64,000 bases of DNA. Source: Woeseiaceae bacterium (GTDB lineage Bacteria > Pseudomonadota > Gammaproteobacteria > Steroidobacterales > Woeseiaceae). How positions within the stretch are numbered: the first letter of the stretch is position 1; the number at the start of each line of letters is the position of its first letter. Under the pieces are notes generated by a model, which saw nothing but the letters and a program-made list of their open reading frames with translations, was not told the DNA's origin and did no database searches. Of the stretch, positions 1-8,061 are shown piece after piece. Where the stretch lies: assembly GCA_028279985.1 (NCBI GenBank), contig JANQMR010000001.1:62001-126000 (forward strand), written 5' to 3'. Position numbers and translations under genes: made by a program.

Positions 1-1155
1 CCCCTTTTCGAGGATCATCATCGCCGGCTCGCGGCGGACATCGACCGTTGGGCGGCCCGAAGCATTCCGGCGATCACCGAGACCGCGGAGGCGCATCGCG
101 ACGTCGATGCCACCTGCCGGACGCTCGTAAAAACGCTGGGCGCGGCCGGCTGGCTGCGCTATGCGGTACCGGCATCAGCCGGCGGCGTGCACGAAACGCT
201 GGACGTACGCTCGCTTTGCCTGATCCGGGAAACCCTGGCGCGATACTCGGGCCTCGCCGACTTCGCCTTTGCGATGCAGGGGTTGGGCTCCGGCGCGATT
301 AGTACTTACGGCTCGGATGCGCTCAAGGAACGTTACCTGCCCGCCGTCGCCCGCGGCGAGAAGATCGCCGCATTTGCGCTGTCGGAAGAAAATGCCGGGT
401 CCGACGTCGCCGCGATGCAGACCTGTTTCAGCAACGACGGCCGGCGGTGCGTCAACGGTGAAAAGACCTGGATATCGAACGGCGGTATCGCGGATTTCTA
501 CACGCTGTTCGCACGCGAGGCAAAGGACAGCAAGCGCATCACGGCGGCCGTCGTGGACGCCGATCGTCCCGGTTTCTCGATTCGCGATCGCATCGAAGTG
601 ATTGCACCCCACCCGCTGGCGACGCTGCGGTTCGAAGACTGCGCGGTCGACGACGCCGACATCATCGGCGAGCCCGGCAGCGGCATGCGCGCGGCCCTCG
701 GCACGCTGGACATCTTTCGCACGACGGTCGGGGCCGCCGCGCTCGGTTTCTCGCGCCGCGCGCTGGACGAGGCGACCGGGCGCGCGCAGTCGCGCCGGAT
801 GTTCGGTGCCACGCTCGCCGAACAGCCCATTGCCCAGGAGCGGCTGGCGGAGATGGCCCTCGATGTCGATGCGTCCGCGCTGCTCGTTTATCGCTCCGCG
901 TGGACCAAAGACACCGGAAAAGGCCGGGTCACGCGTGAAGCGGCCATGGCGAAGCTGTTCGCGACGGACCAGGCGCAGCTCGTGATCGACAAGGCCGTAC
1001 AGCTATTCGGCGGACTCGGCGTGACGAAGGGCAGCAAGGTGGAGGAGCTGTATCGCGAGATTCGCGCGTTGCGCATTTACGAAGGCGCCTCCGAAGTGCA
1101 GAAGCTCGTCATCGCACGCGAACATCTGAAGCATCACCAGATCGGGAAGTACTGA
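1..1155 (+). CDS. Acyl-CoA dehydrogenase, 5' truncated by window edge
   Basis: The reading frame is open from base 1, so the N terminus lies outside the window; 384 residues are visible. The first residues ([17 protein letters not shown]) match the usual start of the N-terminal helical domain, so only a few residues are missing. The FAD-binding middle domain is seen in [15 protein letters not shown] and [16 protein letters not shown]. The C-terminal helical domain ends in [20 protein letters not shown], where the Glu of YEGAS is the position of the catalytic base in many family members. It should oxidise an acyl-CoA to the 2,3-enoyl-CoA and pass electrons to ETF. The RidA gene starts 1 bp after its stop, and a CoA-ester monooxygenase follows, so it probably works in ring-cleavage or beta-oxidation steps of aromatic CoA catabolism. 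The substrate is not readable. Confidence 0.93.
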   Translation, partial: PLFEDHHRRLAADIDRWAARSIPAITETAEAHRDVDATCRTLVKTLGAAGWLRYAVPASAGGVHETLDVRSLCLIRETLARYSGLADFAFAMQGLGSGAISTYGSDALKERYLPAVARGEKIAAFALSEENAGSDVAAMQTCFSNDGRRCVNGEKTWISNGGIADFYTLFAREAKDSKRITAAVVDADRPGFSIRDRIEVIAPHPLATLRFEDCAVDDADIIGEPGSGMRAALGTLDIFRTTVGAAALGFSRRALDEATGRAQSRRMFGATLAEQPIAQERLAEMALDVDASALLVYRSAWTKDTGKGRVTREAAMAKLFATDQAQLVIDKAVQLFGGLGVTKGSKVEELYREIRALRIYEGASEVQKLVIAREHLKHHQIGKY

Positions 1156-1156
1156 C

Positions 1157-1558
1157 ATGCATCGTATCCTGCAACCGGAAGGCTGGCCGCGGCCGAAAGG
1201 TTATGCCAACGGCATCGCGGCCGAGGGCACCCTCGTGTTCACGGCGGGTGTCGTCGGCTGGAACGAGAACGAGGAATTCGTCGCCAAGGACCTGTGTGGA
1301 CAGCTCGAGCAGGCGCTCAGCAACACCCTGGCAATTCTTGCTGAGGCCGATGCCACGCCCGCGCACATCGTGCGGATGACCTGGTACGTCACGGACAAGC
1401 AGGAGTACGTCGACAACCGTGCCGCCATCGGCGGGATCTGGCGGCGAAAACTGGGCAGCGTTTTCCCGTGTATCGCTTGCGTCCAGGTCATTGCCCTCGT
1501 CGAGGACGAGGCCAGGATCGAGATCGAGACCACCGCCGTGGTCCCCGCACTGCCGTAG
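1157..1558 (+). CDS. RidA/YjgF/UK114-family enamine/imine deaminase
   Basis: The 133-residue protein has the size and fold signature of the RidA family, with [21 protein letters not shown] near the start, the helix with [22 protein letters not shown], and the final strand [13 protein letters not shown]. RidA proteins hydrolyse reactive enamine/imine intermediates to ketones plus ammonia. It lies between an acyl-CoA dehydrogenase and a fused monooxygenase/reductase of the 2-aminobenzoyl-CoA type. That enzyme's dearomatised product is expected to carry an amino-ene group, so a dedicated deaminase fits well (inference). The usual C-terminal catalytic Arg context (V-x-R-x-x-V) is not clearly present here, so it may belong to an Rid subgroup. 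Confidence 0.85.
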   Translation: MHRILQPEGWPRPKGYANGIAAEGTLVFTAGVVGWNENEEFVAKDLCGQLEQALSNTLAILAEADATPAHIVRMTWYVTDKQEYVDNRAAIGGIWRRKLGSVFPCIACVQVIALVEDEARIEIETTAVVPALP

Positions 1559-1581
1559 TCCCAGAGAGAAAGAGGAGCGTG

Positions 1582-4014
1582 ATGTCGGTACGACAGCCCA
1601 ACAAGACGACCAGAATCTCCGTGGTGGGAGGCGGCCCCGGCGGGCTGTATTTCGCGTTACTGACCAAAAAGCGCCGGCCGGACATAGAGATCGACGTGTT
1701 CGAACAAAACCGCCCGGACGATACCTTCGGTTTCGGGGTCGTTTTTTCGGACGAGACGCTGGACGAGTTCCTGAGCGCCGATCCGGAGTCCTACGAGTTG
1801 ATCCGCGAGAGCTTCGCCTACTGGACCGACATCGTCATCGAACGGCAGGGCAAGCGCACGATCATCGGCGGCAACGGTTTCGCCGGTTGCAGCCGCATGA
1901 CCTTGTTGATGCTGCTGCAGCAGCGATGCCGGGACGCAGGCGTCAGGCTGCACTTCGAAACGCGCATCGACGCCGATGAGCTCGAGGAACGGCTCGGAGA
2001 CGCCGACATCATCGTCGACGCCGGGGGCGTCAACAGCCCGATACGGGAGAAGTACCGCGATGGGTTCGGTGCGACGATTACCGAGGAGCGAAACAAGTTC
2101 GCATGGTTGGGATCCGCGACGCCTCTGGATGCCTTCACGTTCTTCTTCCGCGAAACCGAGCACGGACTGATCTGTGCGCACACCTATCAGTACGAGAAAG
2201 GGCACTCCACCTGGGTGATCGAAACCACGCCGGAATGCTGGGAGGCCACCGGTTTCGGCGAAATGGACGAGGCGGGGAGCGCCGAGGCTTTGAGCAGGAT
2301 ATTCGAAGCCGAGCTCAAGGGTCACGAGCTGATTACGAATCGCTCGTTCTGGCGCAACTTCCCGACGATCCGCTGCGAACGCTGGCATCATCGCAACATC
2401 GTTCTGCTGGGCGACTGCAAGGCCACCGCGCACTGGTCGATCGGGTCGGGCACGAAACTCGCGATGGAGTGTGCCATGGCGCTGTCGGATGCCGTCATCG
2501 AGCACGACGGCAATACCGACGCGGTTTTTCGGCAGTATGAAAACGAGCGGCGCACGCCGGTCGAGATCATCCAGCACAACGCGCAGGTGTCCCTGCGCTG
2601 GTTCGAGAACATGCCGATGCATGCGAGCAAGAGCGGCACGGCGTTTGCGTTTTCGTGCATGTCCAGGTCGAAGTCCGTCGACTGGGACAACCTGAAGCTT
2701 CGCGATCCGGCATTCCTCGAACGGGCGGAGGACGATTTCTACGAACGCTACGAGTGCGAAACCGGCCGGGACTTGAGCGGCGAACGTCCCACGCCGATGT
2801 TCACGCCGTTTACCTTGCGGGGCATGACCGTGCCCAACCGTGTCGTCGTGGCGCCGATGGCGCAATACGCGGCGGTAGACGGCAACCCGCAGCACTGGCA
2901 TTTCGCCCACCTCGGCGCCCGCGCGATGGGCGGCGCGGGGCTGGTGTTCACGGAAATGACCTGCACGGCGCCAGATGCCCGGATTACCGACGCTTGTACC
3001 GGCATCTGGAACGACGAACAAGGCGAGCGCTGGGCGCGGCTGGTCGATTTCGTCCACGGCAACACGCAAGCGAAGATCTGCATGCAGCTCGGCCACGCCG
3101 GGCGCAAGGGATCCACGAAGCCGCCGGACGAAGGCATGGATCTACCCAAAGACGCGGACAACTGGCCGCTTTATTCCGCCTCGCCGTTGCCGTACATCGA
3201 AGGTGTGTCGGCAGTGCCCGCCGAGCTGGACCGCGACAGGATGTCGGTTATCCGCGACGAGTTCGTGGCCGCCGCCGAGCGTGCCGCTGCCGCCGGCTTC
3301 GACATGCTGGAGCTGCACTGCGCGCACGGTTACCTGCTGGCGAGCTTCCTGTCGCCGCTGACCAATCGGCGCCGCGACGACTACGGCGGCCCGGTCGAGA
3401 ATCGCGTCCGTTATCCGCTGGAGGTCTTCGAGGCGGTCCGTGCGGTGTGGCCCGAGGACAAGCCCATGTCGGTGCGCCTGTCCTGTTCGGACTGGGCGCC
3501 GGGCGGAACCACGCTGGACGATCTCGTCGCGATCGGGGTGGCCTTCAAGCGGGCAGGTGCCGACATCCTGCACGCTTCCTCGGGCGAGACCGTGAAATGG
3601 CAAAAGCCCGTCTGGGGCCGGATGTGGCAGACGCCGTTCGCCGAACACCTGAAGCACCACGTCGGGCTGCCGACCATCGCCGTGGGCGACATCACCTTGC
3701 CGGCGCAGATCAACACGATCGTCGCTGACCGGCGCGCCGATCTCTGCGCGCTCGGCCGGCCGCACCTGAACAGCCCGCACTTCACGCGTCTCGCGGCAGG
3801 CCACTACGGCGTGGAAACCCAGCAATGGCCGATCCCTTACGAATCGGCTCGCTACCAGCTCTTCTCCAACGCCCGTAAGAACAATGAGAAGGCGCTGGAG
3901 CTGGCGCTGAAGGCGCGGCCGAACCGGCGCCACTATCAACAGGCGGAAGGACAGGCGGAAGGACAGGCGGAAGGACAGGTGCAAGGACACGCGGAAGGGC
4001 AGGCGGAAGGCTAG
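1582..4014 (+). CDS. Fused FAD monooxygenase / Old Yellow Enzyme reductase, 2-aminobenzoyl-CoA or salicylyl-CoA type
   Basis: The 810-residue protein has two domains. Residues about 1-395 are a class A flavin monooxygenase with the Rossmann motif VVGGGPGGLYFA and a later LGDCKATAHWSIGSG FAD-contact segment. Residues about 406-775 are an Old Yellow Enzyme barrel (MFTPFTLRGMTVPNRVVVAPM, LGHAGRKGSTKPP, LTNRRRDDYGGPVENR). This fusion is known for 2-aminobenzoyl-CoA monooxygenase/reductase of Azoarcus evansii and for salicylyl-CoA 5-hydroxylase relatives, which hydroxylate and then reduce the aromatic CoA thioester. I chose ATG 1582, preceded by AGAGGAG; the frame extends upstream but overlaps ridA. 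The last 24 residues are six copies of a QAEG-like unit coded by a 12-bp tandem repeat. The substrate could be 2-aminobenzoyl-CoA or salicylyl-CoA; the RidA neighbour favours the amino compound. Confidence 0.88.
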   Translation: MSVRQPNKTTRISVVGGGPGGLYFALLTKKRRPDIEIDVFEQNRPDDTFGFGVVFSDETLDEFLSADPESYELIRESFAYWTDIVIERQGKRTIIGGNGFAGCSRMTLLMLLQQRCRDAGVRLHFETRIDADELEERLGDADIIVDAGGVNSPIREKYRDGFGATITEERNKFAWLGSATPLDAFTFFFRETEHGLICAHTYQYEKGHSTWVIETTPECWEATGFGEMDEAGSAEALSRIFEAELKGHELITNRSFWRNFPTIRCERWHHRNIVLLGDCKATAHWSIGSGTKLAMECAMALSDAVIEHDGNTDAVFRQYENERRTPVEIIQHNAQVSLRWFENMPMHASKSGTAFAFSCMSRSKSVDWDNLKLRDPAFLERAEDDFYERYECETGRDLSGERPTPMFTPFTLRGMTVPNRVVVAPMAQYAAVDGNPQHWHFAHLGARAMGGAGLVFTEMTCTAPDARITDACTGIWNDEQGERWARLVDFVHGNTQAKICMQLGHAGRKGSTKPPDEGMDLPKDADNWPLYSASPLPYIEGVSAVPAELDRDRMSVIRDEFVAAAERAAAAGFDMLELHCAHGYLLASFLSPLTNRRRDDYGGPVENRVRYPLEVFEAVRAVWPEDKPMSVRLSCSDWAPGGTTLDDLVAIGVAFKRAGADILHASSGETVKWQKPVWGRMWQTPFAEHLKHHVGLPTIAVGDITLPAQINTIVADRRADLCALGRPHLNSPHFTRLAAGHYGVETQQWPIPYESARYQLFSNARKNNEKALELALKARPNRRHYQQAEGQAEGQAEGQVQGHAEGQAEG
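3940..4011 (+). repeat. 6 x 12-bp tandem repeat at the 3' end of the monooxygenase gene
   Basis: Six consecutive 12-bp units begin at 3940, 3952, 3964, 3976, 3988 and 4000. The first three are identical (CAGGCGGAAGGA) and the last three have one to three changes. They code for QAEG-QAEG-QAEG-QVQG-HAEG-QAEG, directly followed by the stop codon TAG, whose last base starts the next gene's GTG. Confidence 0.97.
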
Positions 4015-5480
4015 TGTGGAAACCCGCGGCGAGGATCAAGTACAGCGCAGCCGGCGGCCGTTGGCCCAGCGCCGAAGAGGCCCGGCAATCCTTGTTGTTT
4101 TCACCGTTCGAGCGGGGCCGGCTTAGCCTGGCGCAGCGTACCTGGGTACCCGCCATGGTGCCGTGGCGGGCGACCGAGGACGGTGAGGTCACGGCCGACG
4201 TACTCGACTGGTACCGGCGATTCGCGGAAGGCAAACCCGGCGCGATCGTGGTGGAGGCGACCGGTATTCGAGACATCCCGTCCGGCCCGCTGCTGCGTAT
4301 CGGCCACGATCGCTATCTGCCCGGCCTCGAGAAGCTGACCGAAACCGTCCGCGAGGCCAGCGGCGGCGAAACCCGGCTGTTCATCCAGCTCATCGATTTC
4401 CTGACGATACGGCGGCGTCCGGAGAAGACGAAGTTCCTGCAGCGGTTTCTGGCGATCACCGAAGAGATTCGCGATGCCATCGGCGCGTCCGGGTGGCCCG
4501 AGGAGAAGGTACGTAATCGCCTTTGCGAGCTGGATGAGGACAGTCTCGAAAAGGTCTTGAGCCCGCGCGATTTCGAGAGCTTCTCCCGGGGCTACCGGCA
4601 GCGGGTAACCGACGTGGAGCTGGACGAAATACGCGATCTGCCGAAGACTTTGCCCCGCCTGTTCGCCGCCGCCGCCCTGCGGGCCGAGGCCGCCGGCTTC
4701 GACGGTGTCGAACTGCACTATGCACATGCGTATACGATGGCCTCGTTCCTGTCGGCGCTGAATACGCGCAACGACGGCTACGGCGGCGCGCCGGAAAACC
4801 GGGTTCGCCTGCCCGTCGAAGTTTTGGCCGCGGTCCGGGAAAACGTCGCCGACGATTTCGTATGCGGTTGCCGAATGCTGACCGAAGATTGCATCGAGGG
4901 CGGCTCCAGCCTTGCGGATACGAGCTATTTTGCGCAACGGTTCGCGGGGGCCGGCATGGATTTCATTTCGCTGTCGCGCGGCGGAAAGTTCGAGGACGCG
5001 AAAGCGCCGCGGGTAGGGCAGGCCGTCTATCCCTATACCGGCCGGAGCGGTTACGAGTGCATGCCTGCCTATATCTCCGACGAGGCCGGACCGTTCGGGC
5101 GCAACGTCGAGCCGGGTGCCGCGATCCACGCCGCCGTCAGGCAGGCCGGCTTCGACACGCCGATCGTCATCGCCGGCGGCATTCATTCCTTCGAGCAGGC
5201 GGAAGACATCCTAGCCTCGGAGAGGGCAGACGTCGTTGCGCTGGCGCGGCAGTCGCTGGCCGACCCCGATTGGTTCACGAAAGTGAAAAGCGGTCGCGGC
5301 ACGGAAGTCCGTCTCTGCGAGTACACCAACTATTGCGAGGGTCTCGATACCAAGCACAAGATGGTCACCTGCCAGCTCTGGGACCGCGTCGATACCGACA
5401 AACCCGGCGTCAGTCTGACACCGGACGGCAAACGGCGCACGACGGCCCCTCGCTGGAGACCGGACGATATCGGCAATTGA
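4014..5480 (+). CDS. Old Yellow Enzyme-family NADH:flavin oxidoreductase
   Basis: The 488-residue protein is a TIM-barrel flavin oxidoreductase: LSLAQRTWVPAMVPWRA near the start, HYAHAYTMASFLSALNTRNDGYGGAPENR in the middle, IVIAGGIHSFEQAEDIL and ADVVALARQSLADPDW near the phosphate-binding end. Between the third and fourth barrel strands there is an extra stretch of about 70 charged residues (roughly 130-200) that is not typical of short OYEs. The GTG start at 4014 overlaps the preceding stop codon by one base, so the two are translationally coupled. It may reduce an enone/dienone-CoA formed downstream of the fused enzyme (inference). The iron-sulfur extension of 2,4-dienoyl-CoA reductases is absent. 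Confidence 0.85.
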   Translation: MWKPAARIKYSAAGGRWPSAEEARQSLLFSPFERGRLSLAQRTWVPAMVPWRATEDGEVTADVLDWYRRFAEGKPGAIVVEATGIRDIPSGPLLRIGHDRYLPGLEKLTETVREASGGETRLFIQLIDFLTIRRRPEKTKFLQRFLAITEEIRDAIGASGWPEEKVRNRLCELDEDSLEKVLSPRDFESFSRGYRQRVTDVELDEIRDLPKTLPRLFAAAALRAEAAGFDGVELHYAHAYTMASFLSALNTRNDGYGGAPENRVRLPVEVLAAVRENVADDFVCGCRMLTEDCIEGGSSLADTSYFAQRFAGAGMDFISLSRGGKFEDAKAPRVGQAVYPYTGRSGYECMPAYISDEAGPFGRNVEPGAAIHAAVRQAGFDTPIVIAGGIHSFEQAEDILASERADVVALARQSLADPDWFTKVKSGRGTEVRLCEYTNYCEGLDTKHKMVTCQLWDRVDTDKPGVSLTPDGKRRTTAPRWRPDDIGN

Positions 5481-5495
5481 CGTCGGCAAATTGTA
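5470..5495 (+). repeat. 2 x 13-bp imperfect tandem duplication over the stop codon
   Basis: TCGGCAATTGACG (5470-5482) is followed directly by TCGGCAAATTGTA (5483-5495). The first copy contains the stop codon TGA at 5478-5480. It is short and imperfect and would not be remarkable alone; it is listed because the same arrangement recurs across the window. Confidence 0.5.
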
Positions 5496-5558
5496 AGGGG
5501 TGATTGAAGTAAAGCCGTAGTCGTCGTTCCGCAGGTTTGCCGTCGGCCGGCGGCCGGT

Positions 5559-6542
5559 TCAACGGCCCCGATCGCCGCCGCGCTTCGCCAGTCGCGAAAG
5601 AATCTTTTGTCCGGCACCCGGACGCGACCAAGGGCAAATGACGATGCAGACGGCACAGCCCAAGGCCTCGCCGAAGTAGGGAATACACTTGTCGAAATCG
5701 ACGTACCATTTCTGGACGCCGCGAACGAGCTGCTTGTCGTTGGAGATCGCCTCCGGCGGACAGGCATTGGTGCAGGCCTGGCAGCGCATGCAGTAATCGT
5801 CGACACCGAATTCGTCCGGCGTGTCGCCGAGCAGGGGCATGTCGGTCGTGACCGCCGACAGCCGGAAGCGTGAACCCAGCTCGCGATTGATCAGCGAACC
5901 GTGCTTGCCGAGCTCTCCGAGGCCTGCTGCTACGGCTGCCGGGAGCATGTTGACTGCGGATGCGTAGGGGCCCTGCCAGGCTTTCGCGAAATAGCCCTGT
6001 TCGAGGATATGGTTCGCGAGCTTGCGGCACGTGCGGGCCGCCCGGTTGTACTCCTTGGCCACCACGACGGCCGCCGTCGGGTTTTCCAAACTGGGCGGCG
6101 CCTCGGCGAGCTCGTCGTACTCCATCGCCACGCCCAGCAGGATGATCCAGGGCTCCTCGACCTCGTAGCCTTCGTAAACGAACATCGGGTCCATGCGCGC
6201 GATGCCGACGATATCGGCTTCGTTGTCGAGGGCGAAACGTTTTACCTCGGCCGTCCACGCCTCTGCGCTGTTCTCCCTGACCGCAGGCGCCTGCTCCGCC
6301 GGGGCGGGACCGCGGCCGCCGGGCGGCGTCGGCGAGAAATGCCGGCTGATTTCCGGCGACTTGTGCTGATAGTCCGTAACCAGCTTCTGCAGCTTGCCGT
6401 GCGTCTGGATTTTCGGCGGGTGCCAGAAGAATGGCGAAGCCCGGCGGACGCTTTTTTCGCCGAGACCGTTGATCGTGTTGCCCGACACTTCCGGCATCGC
6501 GTCGACGAACACTTGCATCGGCTTATGCGACGGCTTCGGCAT
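5559..6542 (-). CDS. Reductive-dehalogenase/QueG-like protein with two 4Fe-4S clusters
   Basis: The 327-residue protein carries the two ferredoxin motifs of the QueG/RdhA group near its C terminus: C251-xx-C254-xx-C257-xxx-C261P and C286-x9-C296-xx-C299-xxx-C303P. Upstream is a QueG/RdhA-like domain with the AGLGELGKHG segment, the place of the conserved loop near the corrinoid in that superfamily. There is no Tat signal and no membrane anchor, so it should be cytoplasmic, unlike classical respiratory dehalogenases. It is also shorter than the self-sufficient RdhA enzymes fused to a ferredoxin reductase. I start at 6542 because a strong Shine-Dalgarno precedes it; the longer frame to 6596 would overlap iorB more. 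It overlaps iorB by 20 bp, so it is probably fed by the same ferredoxin pool. The substrate is unknown. Confidence 0.75.
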   Translation of the reverse strand: MPKPSHKPMQVFVDAMPEVSGNTINGLGEKSVRRASPFFWHPPKIQTHGKLQKLVTDYQHKSPEISRHFSPTPPGGRGPAPAEQAPAVRENSAEAWTAEVKRFALDNEADIVGIARMDPMFVYEGYEVEEPWIILLGVAMEYDELAEAPPSLENPTAAVVVAKEYNRAARTCRKLANHILEQGYFAKAWQGPYASAVNMLPAAVAAGLGELGKHGSLINRELGSRFRLSAVTTDMPLLGDTPDEFGVDDYCMRCQACTNACPPEAISNDKQLVRGVQKWYVDFDKCIPYFGEALGCAVCIVICPWSRPGAGQKILSRLAKRGGDRGR

Positions 6543-8055
6543 CCGCAGATCCTTCCTCCTTCCCCGTGAGGCGGCTGAGCGCCGCCCTGAGCGCAACGCC
6601 GTTTTCGTCGGCGAGCGCCGCGTCGTGCAGGTCGCGGGTTGCTTCGGCCGGGTTGTCCTGCCGCCTGAGCACGTCGAGGACCGCCGTAATTGCCGAGAAA
6701 TTGGCCAAGCCGCGGGCGTGGGTATCGCCGTAGCCCTTGATGAGCCGTTGCAGCGCGGCGATCTCGGTCGCGAATGCCTGATCGTAGCCTGCCGCCTCGC
6801 GAACCAGGTCGAGCCAGTTCTCGATCCGCGCGGTTTCCTGCTGGTACTTGTAGCTGGACCGGCGCAGGAATCGGAGCGACGCGATAATGTACAGCGGCAC
6901 GAAACCGCGCAGCTTGGTGGTGGGCAGGCGCCGCCCCTTGCCGAAGAATACTCCCAGTACTTTACGCGTCGTGCTCGAATCGAGTATCCACCTGGCGACG
7001 CGCGGGGGCAGCATGTCGCAGAGCTCCTCGATGCGCGGGTGCATGTACTCCGAGACGTGGACGATCTGATCGGGAGCGGCCAGCACGTCCCGGCGAAAAC
7101 GGCGGAATCTGGTCGAGCGCGTCTTCAGGTCCGCCACTCGAATCACGTCGTCGTAGGCCATCCATAACGCGAGGTGCTTCGCCACCGTGGTCGTCAGCCG
7201 GTAATCGGTGCCGCCCCGGTCCAGGGCCAGCACCGATTGCAGGCGATCCAGATAAAGCGAGCCGTAGCGCGGGTCCTGGTGATCGACGACCCGCTTGAGT
7301 CCTTCGAACGCCATTGCATGGGTCGCTTCCGGGAACTGACCGTGCAAGCGTTCGATAAGCGGCCGGACGGCCGGCGCGGGGCCTGCCGCTTGCTGTTCCT
7401 CCGTCGGCTGCGAAACCTCGGTTCGACCGTACCGTACCGCCTCGAAGCCTGCGGCGAAACCGGCCAGGTTGCTCTCTACGGCGCGTCCCTGGTCGCGGAT
7501 CACGGCCTCGAATTCGTCCCGCGCCATCGGCAGGGCATCCGAGCCGGCCAGCGCACCGAACAGCACCGAACTGATGATACTGTTCGTCGCATCGGCGCAA
7601 GCTTCCATATCGGCGATCAGAAATTTCCCGGCCGCTTTTTCGGCCGCAGCGTGAATGCTCCCGGAGCTGATGCGAGCATCGCCCATGCCGATTTTTTCGC
7701 CAATGGCATAAACGCGGTGCGACGACGCGATCAGCGTGGTTTTGGCCGTCACGAAGCCCCGGTCGATGGCGCGACCGGCTTCCATGATCTCCGACGCCAG
7801 CACGATATCGACGTCGCCCGGCACCGGCATCAGCGCCAGCACCGGGGCCTGTTGCCGTTCTTCGGCGAGGCGCTTCGGATACAGCTCGACGTAATAGACC
7901 GTGGCACCGGTCCGTTGCGCCACGCCCGGCACCGAGGTCGACTGCGCAATGAAACCCGCGCGCTCGCCGAGCTTCACGATCCAGCCCGAGAGAACGCCGC
8001 CGCCCTGGCCCCCGAGCGCCTGAATCGCGATCTTGAACGAGCGCTCCTGACTCAC
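6523..8055 (-). CDS. iorB: Indolepyruvate-type 2-oxoacid:ferredoxin oxidoreductase, beta subunit with C-terminal extension
   Basis: The first about 190 of 510 residues form the 2-oxoacid:acceptor oxidoreductase gamma-type domain, with IQALGGQGGGVLSGWIV at the start and TSVPGVAQRTGATVYYVEL after it. The remaining about 300 residues, rich in helices and with no iron-sulfur motif, correspond to the C-terminal extension (DUF6537 type) of the long bacterial IorB family; archaeal IorB proteins of about 200 residues lack it. With IorA it should oxidatively decarboxylate an aryl pyruvate to the aryl-acetyl-CoA and reduce ferredoxin. The gene lies 6 bp downstream of iorA and overlaps the Rdh-like gene. 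Indolepyruvate is the family name, not a proven substrate here. Confidence 0.9.
   Translation of the reverse strand: MSQERSFKIAIQALGGQGGGVLSGWIVKLGERAGFIAQSTSVPGVAQRTGATVYYVELYPKRLAEERQQAPVLALMPVPGDVDIVLASEIMEAGRAIDRGFVTAKTTLIASSHRVYAIGEKIGMGDARISSGSIHAAAEKAAGKFLIADMEACADATNSIISSVLFGALAGSDALPMARDEFEAVIRDQGRAVESNLAGFAAGFEAVRYGRTEVSQPTEEQQAAGPAPAVRPLIERLHGQFPEATHAMAFEGLKRVVDHQDPRYGSLYLDRLQSVLALDRGGTDYRLTTTVAKHLALWMAYDDVIRVADLKTRSTRFRRFRRDVLAAPDQIVHVSEYMHPRIEELCDMLPPRVARWILDSSTTRKVLGVFFGKGRRLPTTKLRGFVPLYIIASLRFLRRSSYKYQQETARIENWLDLVREAAGYDQAFATEIAALQRLIKGYGDTHARGLANFSAITAVLDVLRRQDNPAEATRDLHDAALADENGVALRAALSRLTGKEEGSADAEAVA
6551..6561 (-). promoter_or_regulatory. Ribosome binding site deciding the start of the Rdh-like gene
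   Basis: On the minus strand, AAGGAGGAAGG ends 8 bases before ATG 6542. It lies inside the iorB coding sequence and supports this internal start over the in-frame ATG at 6596. Confidence 0.7.
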
Positions 8056-8061
8056 GGGCGG

